DNA of 64,000 nucleotides, taken from Stichopus chloronotus. Lineage: Eukaryota > Echinodermata > Holothuroidea > Aspidochirotida > Stichopodidae. The stretch covers positions 28,843,520 to 28,907,519 of the forward strand of contig CM037840.1 in the NCBI GenBank assembly GCA_021234535.1. The letters are read 5' to 3'. Below the pieces are notes generated by a model that saw only the letters and a program-made list of their open reading frames with translations, made no database searches and was not told the origin of the DNA. Both the position numbers and the translations under genes were made by a program. The first letter of the stretch is position 1; each line of letters opens with the position of its first letter. Positions 38,401 through 53,400 of the stretch are shown piece after piece.

Positions 38401-41400
38401 CTTTCATATAGTATGAATCAAGTATAATAGAACCGTTTTCTTCCCTGTTTACTTATCTTTTTGCTTTCTTGGACAACCTGATTATGATATTTTAAGTTAG
38501 TACCTTTCTCAGAGCTCTGGAGTCAAGGCGAAAATTGTACTGTTTTTTTTTTTTTTTTTCAAAACTTATTTTAAATTTCAGAAAGCAGAAATAACCAATC
38601 CCCTAAAAGACACCAAAGTGAGTGAAAAAGATGGCAGGTTGACCCTAGAATGTGGGGTGAAACTGGAAGGAATCAGGCCAAAGTGGTTCAAGGATGGTAA
38701 GCCAATCGAACCCAGCAAAAAGTACAGATGCCTGAGCAGTGACAGGGATGCAAAACTGGTCGTCTATGACCTAGCCCCAGGGGACAAAGGCAACTATGAG
38801 GTCCAGTTTGGTGACATTGCAAAGTCTGCCTGCAAAGTCACCGTGGAGCGTAAGTTTTCTCTCCTAGCATTTTTCACCTCTGAAAAATTTACCAATTTTT
38901 GAAATGAGAATTAAAGGCAACTTTGTGATTTGGACTTGTTCTTCTTTCTAGTCCAATTTCAACACATACGAGTACAGAATGATGAACTTAATTTCCCGTT
39001 TTTGTCTCGCTGATCAGAAGGATAATGCACCTTACTTCTTAGAGTTGTGTGAAACAGCTATAAATTTCAGATAACATAGAGTTCTTACTGTCAGTCCAAA
39101 ATGTAATGATATAGATAAATTGCCAATAATGCAAATGTCAACCTCCAATCAGTGTGAAATCACCCATCCATAACCTTGCTGATCTCTTTTAAATTGTGTA
39201 TTGAAATGAGATTGTTGAAATTATCCCTGATGCTCTGAATTCTGGTCAAGAAATGAGAAAACACCACAAAGACAGCCTCACACACACACACATACATACA
39301 CACAAAATTTAATAACTAGAATGTCTCCAATAGCCGTTTTTTACAGATATATTAAAACCCGGAGCAGAAGACAGTTTTTGCAGTGGTACTGATTAGGTTT
39401 TAATCACTTTCAAGCTCCTGGCATAGGAAGCTGTGTGTCAAGCATATAACTGAATACTATTCTAATGATTGTGTTACTTGTCAAATTTGACACCTGTTAC
39501 AGAAAGTCTCATGCTTCATTTGGTACTTATGTTTGCCACTGACTGATTCATAAAAAATGGTTAAGATACAAGATTAATATCTATCTCAAAAAAAAAAGAA
39601 GCTTTCTTCTGCTGGTAATCAAAATTAATGTTGGAGGAAGTGGACAAAAAGATCTAAACATTTTAGTGTTTGAAAAAAATTGACAAGGAAACAACTACCA
39701 TACTGTATAATCATAGTACTTGAAATCTTAAGAAGTTAAATCAAAACCTCCACACTACAGGTATTAATTGTTATGTTAGTTATGACCATTTTCCTTGATA
39801 ACTGCTATATATTGCAGAGAAAGCTGCCTGATTGTGTCTCTGATATCATTAATAGAATGAGAACATTTTACATAAAACACTGTATGATAAAAAAAAAAAG
39901 TGGAATATACTGTATGTTAGAACCACTAAAAGTTAGATGTGTAGGTATAGAGATTAGCACAATTAAAGACACTATTAGGATGCAATAATAACTTTATCTT
40001 TCTTTCTTTTTGTTTGTGTTGGTGGTGCAAGTGGCGAACCGTTAGCCAAAACTATGGCATCAACGATTGTGTTTCAGTAACATACAGTAGTACAGCAAGT
40101 TAAACATCTGGCTCTCTGTATTCTGTACTGATGCATGCGTGTTTAAATCTGGAGTGGGCACGATATTTTGATGCAAGCCGGATCTTCTTTCAGGACATTC
40201 TGATGTGTCACAAAAGTGTTCAGGACTCAAAAAAATGGGAACAGAAATACAGACTTGTTAAAGTAGGATATTAAGCAGTGTACTGTGAAGAATGGACTTA
40301 GGCAATGAAAAGTAAACCAAGAAATTTGAAGGGTTGGCTGAAAATGAGAAACAGCTGCAAGGGGGAAAAAAAACTGTCGTCAGAAAGGAGCTGAAGTTAG
40401 GAAAATGAAATTAAAATGTTTTGTTGTTTTGCATTTTGAAGTTTGGAAATGTGTCCAGTCTCTCCATATGCCAAGGTTATCCAAGTTTTGAAGTTAACTT
40501 GGTTCATCAAATTTGGCACCAAGTTAAACGAATTCTGCTTTGAAGAATCAGAGAGAATAGCGATGATCCTCACTCCATACTATTTGAGTGAAAGTGGCGC
40601 AATGTCATAAATATACTGACGTGTTGGTGTCATGGATAGAAGCCAACCATGACATTAATTTATTGTCATCTTCTGGATTTTTGTCGGTTGAGAGACTAAA
40701 ACATCAATCGGACTTTTCTTTTGTTCTTTCTCCTCCAGCGGCTTTCCAATGTGAGTTGGTCATTCTGTGGCTGCCATCTGACATTGATGGATTGTGATTG
40801 GTTAAGAAAGTGACAAAGAATCATGCGTATTCAGTATCAGATCCTCAACCTTCATGTTAGTTCGCTGTTTTATTTCAACCTCCCAGAATTCGACTTTTTG
40901 TCCTTTGTATCTTTTCCTTTTGCTCATTGGTTCACGCAATGGAATGACTTTAGTCATTTTAAAAAAGACATTTGTGGGGAAACATGGTTTGTGAATTGAG
41001 TCAAATTTAAAGTGCTTATGTCAAGAATAGAAATTTGAAATGCTTCAGAACATACAGTAGTATCTGCTACAGTGAATGGCATATCAAGGATCACATAGAT
41101 CTTTAAGCTGTCTTTTGAAGAGATGAGCAAGAAAGGCATGTAATGGACGCTCTCTTGAAATCACTAACTTTCAGATACTTTCATCTTTCAAAAACAGACT
41201 GATTTGAAATGCACAATTCCCTTTTTTCAATGTTTAGTAACTTATGAGAAAGATATTGTTTTGTTAATCGAAAGGGGATAGAGGAGGGATCAGTCCTAAC
41301 CCCCCAGGAATATACTGTTAGGAAGATAGTGTGAGAGGAGATTGTAAACTAATACAGACGAGACTGAAGGCTGAGAATCTGTAACAATATATGTCATGAT

Positions 41401-44400
41401 CATTCTGTTACCCCTTTTTCTGCACTCTTGTGGTGATGGCCGCACATTTTTTGCATGGATTAGTTCTCCCTTGTGTTTAACAAGACATACTGTATGACCC
41501 AATTTTGTGAAAAGTTCTTCTCGTTTCAAAATTTCAAAACTGCTCAAACAGATGAATGATGTTACTTTCGAGTATTCCGCAGTATTATAGACTAAGAGGA
41601 AAAACATCTGATGATTGAAGTTGCCCATGCGGAAAAGTGGAGGTGTTTTAGAATTGGAATTTTTATGGAGTGAACTCTGTCATATATAAGTCAACATTTA
41701 ATTTGTAACATTTCTTGTATGTAAACTTTTAAGACAAGGCATTGCTGTTTTTTAATTCACTTTTTCTTTCTCTTGATGGGACTCAAATTACACTAATACA
41801 TGTCCCTCACAGTCACTTCCCTTTTTACTCGGAGAGAGCATTGTTTATTCCATCCACCACATGAACTACCATTTGTTGGAAGTTCTTCACTCGTGAAGTT
41901 CATCAAACATCAGTTGTGGTACTCTTTTTTTTTTGGAAAGCTTGACACAGAATCAGAGTAATGCTTATCCTTTAGTTTTGAATGTCCTTTCCACATGAGA
42001 ATTTGAAATTTTCTCCATTTTTATGTAAAAAAAAAAGAACAAGTGTGAGGTACCCGTATATGTTGATAAGAGAGAAGTATTAAATGTAATGAACCATGCT
42101 CTTTCCAATTATTTGATTTCTGTTCTCCTTTTTTTTTTTCTGCAAGACGCACACATGCTGACACAATACTGTCCGTTTCAGTTGTGGCTTTTTTTATATA
42201 CATGTTACTGCACTTGCTTGATGAAGCATTCCATAAGTGGTAACCTTTACAGTCTAACAGCTGATGTTGTCAACCCCTTGCTTTTGGGGAGGTCCTCGGA
42301 CCCACTATTGCTTCCGAGCAGTTGTTCACTGCATGGGCTTATCTTACTCTGGTTGTCTGCTCACAACATGAGAGCTACAAACCCAATCCTCAATACTTTT
42401 TAAAGGATGAAAGCTGTGGATAAACCACCTCATGCCTTCTCTTTGCTTTCCTAGTATTTTTTGTCCTTAACCTCTTCTTTTGTGATAAATCCCTGCTGTT
42501 GCTCCTTATACCAGCCAAGGAGGAGGTTGTTGTATGGAGATTCCAGGTTAACATGAAAGATGAAAAGGAAACTCTTACACCAAAATTTCATTTAGCAATA
42601 TGTATTCTACAAATACTAAAAGTGTGTTTTGTGTCTTACATACACAAGTGGCCGTTGCATCGTAAAACTGGTTTTCTAAAAGCGAAGAACCATATTTAAC
42701 AATAATTTTTGAGAAAAAAAATGTGCTGGTTGCCATTGATTGGCACAAATTTGAACTCTGTAATGATAGACCTTATGGACTAGATGGTTTCATTTCAAAA
42801 GTTAAGTCTCTGGTGGCTGCTACTAGTGGAACCAACAAAGTATACCATTCTTTCATTTGTGAATATTTCTACCATCGTTTCTTCTACACATCTGAATCAA
42901 CTTTTTTCCTCAACAGTACCCATAGCCTAAAATACTTGGGCTTTTCTCCACTAAGTTTGCTGCATGTCAGTATGCTTCTTCCCCCCCCCCCTCCCTTTTT
43001 TTTTTTGTTTTACTGTTCGATTGATTGATTCCCTTCCTTGCATCCTCTGCTGCTTCAGCTATGGATAACTCAGCCCAGCTTAGCACCAAAGATTCCGTGA
43101 AACTGAAGAAAACCCGGCCCTTACCTAGAGATGGTATGATTGTGCATCTGCTTGAATGTTCTGAAACCTGTTGTCAAGTGATTGTGAACCACATAGAATA
43201 TTCACCTTTTTAAATGAAAAGATAATTTTATCATCCTTGGACCTGTTTTTTTTTTTTTTCACAGCAATTCATATTGTACATGTGTTTGCACCTGTAGACT
43301 TTAATTCAAAACTATCTGTGTAAAAATTTCAATGGAATCCACTTCGAAAGTATGTCATCATGACATATGTCAAGAATCAGAACCATTCATGTTTGTGCAA
43401 GGTAAATGACCTAGCCATTATGGTGAAGTCTCTCTTTGGTGACACGGGGTAGAGTGAAATAAGGCTCTTCATTCTTTGTGGTTCTCATCACTTGTTCAGC
43501 TGGGCAGTGTAATTTTTTTCATAATAGCTACACCATTGCATGAAGTCTACATTGGTATCGGTATTTAACCCAAATCGTCATCCTTGCTCCATCTTTCCAT
43601 GCCACTTCTTCCGTGCAACCCTCTTCCACGCTACCCTCTTCCATACCAACCCCTTCCATGACACCCTCTTCCATGTCACCCTCTCTTAAAGCTGGTAGGT
43701 ATCAACTCATGCCAATGCACAGCAATATATCCCTGTATTTCCCAACTGAATGGCCTTCAATATATGCACACACATGTACATGTATTCATAGAAATACACT
43801 TATTTGTATTTATGTCTGTTTCCCCTCAGAGCAACATACTTCTCCACCCATCTAAGGATTTAAAAACAGACATTACAAGATCAGGGTTGGCACATTTCAA
43901 AGGATGTTTGAAAAACCATTTCACTGTCTCAGAAATACTGAAACTGATAAAAGTGTTAACAATTCCTTCAATGAGCAAGTTTTTGATAAAAGCATAACTT
44001 TTTGCCTCACAAACAGAGATGCACAAACCAAACACGTATATACCAAGAACTGAATGTTCACATAGACCTGAAGATCATATCGCTATTGGAGAGATGCAGA
44101 TTAACTTTCTACAAACTTGAAACATATCCTTGTCTGTAAATCAGTATTCACAAAAATATTGTTCATCCACAAACCGTAGCATATACACGAAAACACATGG
44201 AGGCATTCAACCAACACGCAATAGGGAATATATGTCTGTTGTCACTCATATTGCCTAATCTTCTTTTTCTTCACTGGTGTATTGATTTGTGGTAGTAACT
44301 TGTTCACTATTCTGTCTGGTAATACCTTATAGTCTTCATGGATATTTTCAAAGGGAAGTAACCTCTTTGTGCAAGCAGTAGGTGAATAATGAAGTAAAAA

Positions 44401-47400
44401 TCAGGGATTTGCAACCTGATTGACTCATGAGCCTTCTTTCATTCTGAATTGCAGCTGCTGAAAATCCTGTTTTTCAAACCACACTAAGACAAAAGAATAG
44501 TGTGGTATATCTTGTTACAAACATTCTTATCTTGTGTCATTTTAACCTCTTGCATTGATTCTGTGCCACCCAGGTAACAGACAACAATATGGTGAATAAG
44601 ACATCAGATGCCTGGGATTTTGCAGCTACATTTCATATCATGGCTTTGGATATTAGTTGTCATGCTAGCAAAAAAAAAAGGGATGTAATTGAGAATTTTA
44701 GAAAGTTATCTAACTATTGTTTTGAAAACAGTTCTATCGTTGAAAATAAGTGCAAAACCTAGAGTCTTGTAACTTGCTGACTTGAGTAGAATTACCAGAC
44801 TATTTTGGTAAAGTTCTTTTAAGGGATACCACACACAGGGGTAAGTCTGGTCACTGGAAGTGATTGTGTTTCTCACTGAAAGGAAATATTTGAAAAGGAT
44901 GACAGATCAAAAGTAGCTGACTTTGACATTGTCTTTCTTTATCATGTAGTAGTGTATTGGTTCACCTAAAACTGCATGTTATTATAGTATTTCAAGACAT
45001 TTATACGGACTTCGTGACTGATGTCTCTTGAAGATTTTACCCAGTTGTTAGGCTTCCTTTTATGGAGGGAAAGCTATGAAGAATATTTTGTTGACTTAAC
45101 ATGATGGTGACCCTTCATCTCTCTCTCTTGTTTGCTGTGTGTTTTGACATCCAACATTTAATTTGTTTTTGAGAATCCACCCTCTGCTGCTCAATAACAA
45201 AGGACGTTAGCTCTCATTTGTAAAACCTGACATTTCTTTCGAACAATCTACTCTGTTTTCAATCAGCCGGAAAGCCAAAGGTTGATTTCATGACCCTCAT
45301 CAAGAGCCAGGAGGTCTCAGAAGGGCAAGACGCAAGGTTTGTCTGTGAACTGAGTGGGGACCGACTAGACGTCACATGGTCCCACAACGACAAAAAAGTA
45401 ATGCCTCGTGACTCAAAGTGTGAGATGAAACGACTTGGCCGCAGGCACACTCTCATTGTCCACAACTGTCGGGCGGTTGACGCTGGTGAAGTTTCAATCA
45501 AAGTTGGAGAGAGCACCTGCCGGGCAAGCCTCATGGTGAAATGTAAGAGTATGATGCTTGATATGTTAAATTAGTGGGTATGGTTCATAGCACAGAATAA
45601 GTAGACTTTTTGACAACTTGGCATCAATAGTAGGCATTTACTTACCATTTAACATTGAGGTGGGTGAAAACTAGGAAAAGATATCAATAAAGAGTCTTTC
45701 CTAGTTTGTGTGAACCGACCTGCTTGCTTGCAATAACATATTTCAGCCTTCCCAAACCTCAAACTGGAGAAATCTTGAAGTTTCCGCTTTGTTTGGAATT
45801 TTCTTTTGTGGGGCAGGATGCAAACGACTCCTTCAAAATAACCAGTTTAGAAAGTTGGCAAAAACTCTCCTCATTGAAATGAAACATGAGTGATTCACAA
45901 ACTAACATTTGGTGGGTGACACAAAATATTAAGCGCCAGATTGGCTATGGCTGGGTGATCATAGTTTTATTAGAATACCTCAAAATTGGTGACAAAGTGG
46001 CAAAATTGAGGAGCAATGTTGGGAGCTCTCTCAAGAAAATGTACACAATATTTAGATGAACATAATTTTGCTTTGACAAAGAGCTCTCAAGTTCTAAGGA
46101 AGGTGTTTTTCAGTGAGATAAGTTATCTCACCATGTGGATATGGTACAGGTATGTAAAAAGAAGGCCTGTCAATATGCATAGTTGTGAGTTTTATCTCTT
46201 CAACCTCGTCTTCCATTTGGAATGAGCAAACACGCCAAGAATGTATACAGGACGAATTTTTGAAATCTGAAGGAGACATTGAAATTATGTGTTATGCTCA
46301 GCCAATTCCTTACAGGCTAAGGCCTGACATGTATCACGACATGCATCTCACAGCGTTGGCATATCTCAGCACATTGACTTTCCACTAACGCCAGGATCTC
46401 ACAGAGACAAATTAGCACATTCACCTTTGCGACTATTGCGTTTCTGAACGCAAAATAATCAGAAAAATAAACGTGTCAATTGGCTACCAGAGTAAATTAC
46501 AATGTCACAAAGACAAATTTACACTTTTATTCGTGGGACTGCTACATTTTCGAAATTCGATATTCACAAAATTGAACGTGCGAAGCAAGTGAAAATGTCT
46601 CACTTGAAAACAGGAAAGCTAAAGCCATGCCAGACATTCGCAGAATGTTAGCACTTTGTCATAACTTATCACTAGTGTCGTGAAATAACCTAGGCAAAAC
46701 CAGAGGACATTTGACCAATGGTGAATGCTACAATTCTACCAAGAGCACAACATTAGATCTGCTTTAGAGCTATGTTAGTGGAAATGTTCTGTTAAAACTT
46801 TGCTACAATTTGGCATTTCCTTTTTGCAAAATTGATGTAGAAAATTTTGTATGTTTGGACTTGCTGGTGATGCTTTTTCGATTCTTTCAAATTTAAAGGG
46901 AAATAGGGCGTTTAGAATACACCAACATGACTACTAAAGAAAATAGCGGTAATCATTGTTAAACCATTCAGTTTCATCAATAAACATCTACCAAAGCTTC
47001 ATCTCCTCGAAACATTATGCATGTGATGAGTAATGGAAGATGCATCATTTGAATTTTGAAAAGTTTGGGTGAACAAATTAGTGTTGAGCAAGAAATAACT
47101 GAATTTTTATCTGTGAGGGGCTTATTTCTTGAAGAGAAGGCTACTGTCCTTCCTTATTTTGAATAATCTATCATTCTGTGTCCACAAATATTGGTTTCAA
47201 AAATATGGATGTCTTCTCTAAAACAAATGCCCTATTTCCCTTTAATCACAGTTTTGCTACTGTTTTACTATTATATGGTGAATTTGCAAAATTCAGTCAC
47301 AAACCATGTGCAAGTGAATTTTTTCTTCATGAGATACTAGCTTAAGTCTGAACTATTCATAAGATGAATTCATTTTCAAATGTTGGACTTTCTTTAGACT

Positions 47401-50400
47401 TGATGTCTGATAAATCTGAAGTGAAATTTATCTGTCTTTAGAAATCTGTATACGAGCTCATATGCTTCTATACTGTGAGTACATTATTTTTACCCACGGT
47501 ACAAATTCTGTTCAAGCCCAAGACATGAGGAAAAAGTATTTTTCATGAGCTCATTAATTTTTACTTTGAACCAGCCAAACCCAAAATTGTACGAGAGCTG
47601 GCTCCAGCCACAGTTGTGCAAGGTAACCCCACAGAGTTGGAATGCGAGATCTCAGATATGAGTGGCGAAGTCACTTGGCTGAAGGATGGGAAACCCTTGG
47701 CCCTAGACGAACGGATCCGTGCTCAGAATGGCAGTGGTGGCGTACGGTTGCTGACCATTGAGGGCGCACAATTCGACGATGCTGCAGAGTACACCTGCAA
47801 GTTTGCGGACTTGACGACCAAGGCCAAGTTGACTGTCACAGGTGAGAATACGGCAACCATAGTTGTGATATACAGCGCGTAATGACAACTTGCAGCTGCT
47901 GTTTAGCGTTACTGTATACAGCGGCAGAACAGGGCGCAATGTGGGGGGACCAGAATAATGCACAAATGCCCCTTCCTGCAAAAGCCAGGTGGTGCAAAAC
48001 GAAGGTAGACAAAGAAGAAAAGCTGAAAAGATAGAAAGGCAAAAAATAAATGATGCAAAGATGAGGGGGAAAAATGAAAAGTTGTGTACTACTTTACACA
48101 GTAATTCCAAAAAATCTAGAACTGTACTTTTGTCTCAAGATAATGAGACCCTCAGCTAATAAGAACTTTCTGAAGTTCATCATGGAATGATCAAACAAAC
48201 TGGTAGTCCAGGTACTGAATTCAAAGGGTGCACATCAAGTCAGTCGACCACCTTGCAATCTGCCGTCATTTATGTCAGTATAAACTGTTAAAGAAAAACT
48301 TTGTGCAAACAAGTTCATATCATCAACATACAACTCATGTTTGGTGATGACACTCTCTCTCTCAGTAGTCCCTAGTTGAGTGTGTAGCCCAGTCATTGAA
48401 ATTTCTACTCAGTTTTGTATTCAAGGGCGACCTTGGCCTCATTCTCAGGCATCGAGCAGCCTCAAACCTTTGAAACCTCCATAAACATAATGTTACAAGC
48501 CCCTGTTGAAGGCTGGCCTTGGTATCAGTCAGTCAGGACTTGATTACAGTATACCTGTTGAAAACCTGGTGCTCGGATAAATTGTAACTTGTATAAATCA
48601 TGGCAGCATATTTCAATGGCTGAAGCATATGAAAACTATCAGTAAAATACACATTCTGCAGCATTCATGTTTAGAATAGGTGGTCAGTTGCTTTGTGCTC
48701 TGTTCCAGGCCAGAGTTGTATCACACACACCAGCTCACACGTATTTTGTACTTACTGGACATGGCTGCCCAGAACAAAGTTATTCTTAGGCTTCAAATTA
48801 AGACTTTCAGCTGAAAGAAAAGTTACATTTTCTGTGATACTGGACAAACATCTCAGAGCCTGTTTTGCCTAGAGTCATTTGTAACTGTGGGTTAACAAGC
48901 TCTTCTTCACCTTAGTCCTTTAAGAGCTTCAGAAAGTCCCGACAGAAATGATGAAATCACTTTTCCAATTTCAGAGCCGCCATCCTTTTCGAGTAAGATG
49001 GAGCCTGAGAAGGAGGTGTTTGCCACAGAGGACGCCATCTTCGAGACCGAAGTCGACGACGCGCACGCAGAGGTCTTTTGGTTCCAAGATGGCCAGCACA
49101 TCACTCCAGACGCAAAGCACGAGGTGGTCGTCGACGGCACCAAACGACGACTGATCATTCACGACGCCAGCCCAGATGACAGCGGACGATACGCTTGTGC
49201 CTTGGATGCGGAGAGGATTACCTTCTCAAATCTTGCAGTGCAAGGTGAGTGGCCGTCATGTTTTCCATTTTCATGCCACGATTCTCCCCTTGACCCTGTC
49301 TGTGATAAGCAGTCCATGTGAATTTGATCTCATAACAGAATCCTAATTGATCATCCTAATTGATGCCCCCCCCCCTCTCTAAGAAGTGTCCTTCCCAATC
49401 CCTTTCTTCAGTTAGTAAAGGAAGGTGAAAACTAGGATTCACTTCTCTGCCAGCCGTTAACAATAATTCCAAGTCAGTCTAGCCTAGGTCATACCTTCAT
49501 CCTCTCACCTCTAACCGAACTCATTTTGGAAGTATACTGAGTGTATCAAAACTGTCTGCATTGCTTTAGCTGTGAAGAATTTGCACATCAACAATGAATG
49601 GTCATGACCAAAATCATTTCATAAAGAACTTTAAGAATTGTTTTGTAATTTAAGAATTTGCTTTGACAATTCTGACAATTCCCCCCCCCTCCTTTTTGAA
49701 ACAAACAATAGCCCTGGCACATTTATTGGGATGAGGATGGTATATCTTTTAATGGTAAGTAATTCTATATGTCTCCCAGATACTGCTGTGGAGTGTAAAA
49801 ATGCTCTTTCCTCACACCTTTCAAAATAAGTGAACATTCTTCAGGATTTTGGCTGCATCGTAGTCATTGTAGGAACATGCTTGATACCTGAAGTTGTGCA
49901 TATCAACAAGTTTGCTTGTGGTACAAAAATTGCAGTTAGATCAAGAATGAGGGAGCTTGCTCAAAGAGATGCCTATTTCTTGCAATGCAAAACTGAATCT
50001 AAACGAAGAGTCATCCGATACCCGAAGGACATGCCTTTGTATTAAACTGATACATATACAGCAATACATATGTGTAAATGCAACCTTGCAAGACCATGAG
50101 TGGCGGCTGATACCTAAGGGGCACACTGTAACAATGTGACTTTCACCTTTGATACAAAACATTACATCAAGCTCTGATTATATTAGTGAAAAAGCTTCTT
50201 GTCAAGATTGTCTTTATAGTACCTGTGATTTTCAAAACACAATCTTTGTTAGATGAAGTCCAATTCCTTTTACCGTAATATGTAAAAGATTCCTTAAACT
50301 TGTGGCCATGTTTCAAGTACTTACCGAATTTAAGCAAATAGCCATATTCATGTAGTTACACAATTTAATCAGATAGCCATGTTCATGTAATACACAATTT

Positions 50401-53400
50401 AAGCATCTGGAATGTGAAAATTTAAATATTTCCTACGTTTGTCTCCCCATATTTAATAAATTCACATACTTGGAATTTGTTACATTTCATACTGTCTTTT
50501 CTATTCACATGTTACTCATTTTGTAGTCTAGTGTGATGTTCACCATTGTCTGTCAAAAAGGCAAGCAAATGAAAAAAGTGTTGGAGCTTTTAAATATTTT
50601 AGGTATTAAGATCTTTTAATTTGCTTTTAGCAAATTGCAAGATGCTATTCTTCCTGGTAAAATACAGATCTTAGAGTTTGTACAAACTTATAACGTGAGC
50701 ACAAATGATATTGCAACGGTTGAAAAATATCCGCTACCTTTGCAGGAAAATCTTTCACGATACGCTACCCGCTAATGTCTGGGTTGAACTGGCCCTTTGT
50801 CACCAGTCACTCATGCACGTCTTTCAAATATGCTGAGTTGGATAATACATGGGCACTGTCGCCATAATACAAAGTATGACTTGCTACAACTATGGGACTT
50901 ACCAATTATCTGCTGTGTCTTTTGAGATTGTATCATCAGCAACAAGATGATTGGAATGGATCAAGTCACAATTTTACGAGACCTTGGGAGTTTTCTTGAT
51001 CCCTTGTGTCTTTTGATTACTGTTTGATGGAGGAAGATTTGAACGATATCAAAGACCAGTAATTTATAAAATCTCAGAGTAAATGTCACGTATGTCATCT
51101 TTACTGACGTATTTTTCTTGCATTTCTTACATTTAACAGTGAACTCCACAACACCAATTTTCTGTCTTACCTCCAGAAAAGCCAAGCCTGGTGATACCTG
51201 AGGACCTCCAAGATGTGACGGTTAATGCTGGGAACCCGGTGGACTTCTCGTTCGAGATCGGAGGTTTCCCCGTCCCCACCGTCGTTTGGAAGAAAGCGGA
51301 TCAACCGTTCGAGGCTTCCGACAGGGTCCAGATGGTCTCCCTGCCAAACGCTGCTACCATGCTTATCTCTCATTGCCAGCCTGATGATACTTCCGAGTAC
51401 TCCATCACGGTTGCCAATAAACATGGTGAAGAGAGTGCCACGGTCAGAGTCAAAGTTATAGGTGAGTCGATGGATGTTCCTGTGTAACAATGATATTGCA
51501 CATGCACATACGGTGCTTAGTGTTCACGCAAAAAAAGTTACAGTACACTTTACTTGTGTAATGCTTCCATTTGTATGTATGTATGTCTCTCTGTGTCTGT
51601 CTGTCTGTCTCCATCTGACTATCTGTTGATTTTAACCACATTATGGATTCATACGGTACTTAAAGTTTAAAGAATCATAGTCTTTGAAACTGTGTATTGA
51701 ATCATTGGGTAGTTATGTTACATTTCAAATGGATTTCCTGGTATGTGACTCATTATGTGTCCTGTACCTATTTGGTGGAGACTGGACTTCATTCGCCATC
51801 TGTGTATAGGGTATGTCATCTTGAAATAAATGGAAGGTAAGATGTCCATTATTTAGTTTCACTTTTTCGCCATGATTCTGCTGCACGAGTACGGCTCATC
51901 CAGTATATAACATGGTATTACAAGAACAAGATGTGTGTATAGCCACAGCAGTATGACAGCAGATAAATTGCCATATTAAAGCGATAACCCAAATTTGACA
52001 AACAAAAGCAAAACAACAAAGCAGTCTTTTTATACTGAGCAAACCTTCGATCTTGGACAAAACTGTTGGGACACTTTGGAATAATGTAGTTCTTAAATTT
52101 CAGTTCCGAATACGCATGAAACCCTGCTTCCCTACCCAATGTTGCACAAAAGATGTGAATGTATGCCATCCACTGTTAACCTATTGCCAACATTGAAAAT
52201 TTGAGTGGTGTGTGGGGAGGGGGCAGTGGGAGTGTCCCAACAACCTTTACCCAAGATTGTAGTTCTTCCTTAGTCTACATGTATTTATATGATATGCCAC
52301 ACTGCTGGATAGATGGTGCAGAAATGTTGCGGGAACAGTTTTTACTTTTCCTCTAAGAATCTTTCTTTTTTTGCTCTGTTGTTATGTTTTCAAAGACAAG
52401 CCTGGCAAACCAGAAAACTTGAAAGTCAGCGGTTACAGTGAAACCACAGTGTCTCTGCAGTGGGCTCCTCCTACGTACGATGGAAATGCCGGAGTTTCTC
52501 ACTATGTGGTTGAGTTTAGGGAAAACAAGAAAGGAGAAGAATGGCAGGTAAATATTTGAGAAACATATTCCCTTTACATCGAAGGTGGTGGAGATCGCAT
52601 TTGAATTAACTCTTTCTTGCTGATTGGTCAGAATTTTATGTATTAGTTCAAAACATCAGATGAGTTGGGTTTCAGTGTTTCAACTGAACTTCTGAAATAT
52701 GCACAGAAACACCTCACAGGCGTATCTTATTCGCCTCTGTCGGACTGCTGCTGCTAGTAAAGGAACCTTAAAATAACATTGTTGTAAAATCCCCATGACT
52801 CATAAACAGTTGCGGCTCGAAGCTACGCTGCTATGTCCCAATGCCTTTTTTGTCAGTTTCACCTTCAGTTAAACTGGACCTACAGCATGATCTAAAACTG
52901 CTCCATCACAGAATAGGGACCCTGACACTGGGACTATTGTCTCGAAGTTTCCAGCACCCGGAACAGGAAAATGTAGGATCATATCTTGGATTTACTTCGT
53001 CAATTGATCAGGTTATCGCTCTCTGGATCTGATACAGAGTTGCATTCACGTTACTGATTGTCAGCGGGATCAGAAACTAATCTGATCTAGCATTAAATGA
53101 ACAGGATTGACGTGTAGGCCTGATCAGCTGCATTTGCATCTTAGCGATCCACATGTTACATCACATCTCCCTCCTCATCTGTATCCGATAAGATTTTGTT
53201 TGAATTTTGAGCCACATTTCAACAATGATGATCCACTAAATTGAGATCAGGTCTTGATTCCTCGCAAGATCAATATTCAGCTGAGCCTGATCCAGTTGTA
53301 GCTACATATCGTTTCTACACTCTGTCGTCAAATTCATTGTTAAATCCTTTCATAATCAAACCTCAGAATGAAGGAGATCAAATCCAGATGATCTGAGCAT

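Noticed and set aside
43556..43693. Ser/Thr/Pro-rich open frame ending at a GTAGGT donor with a phase matching exon 24
   Set aside because: No AG acceptor in a compatible phase precedes it; the peptide is the translation of a pyrimidine minisatellite.
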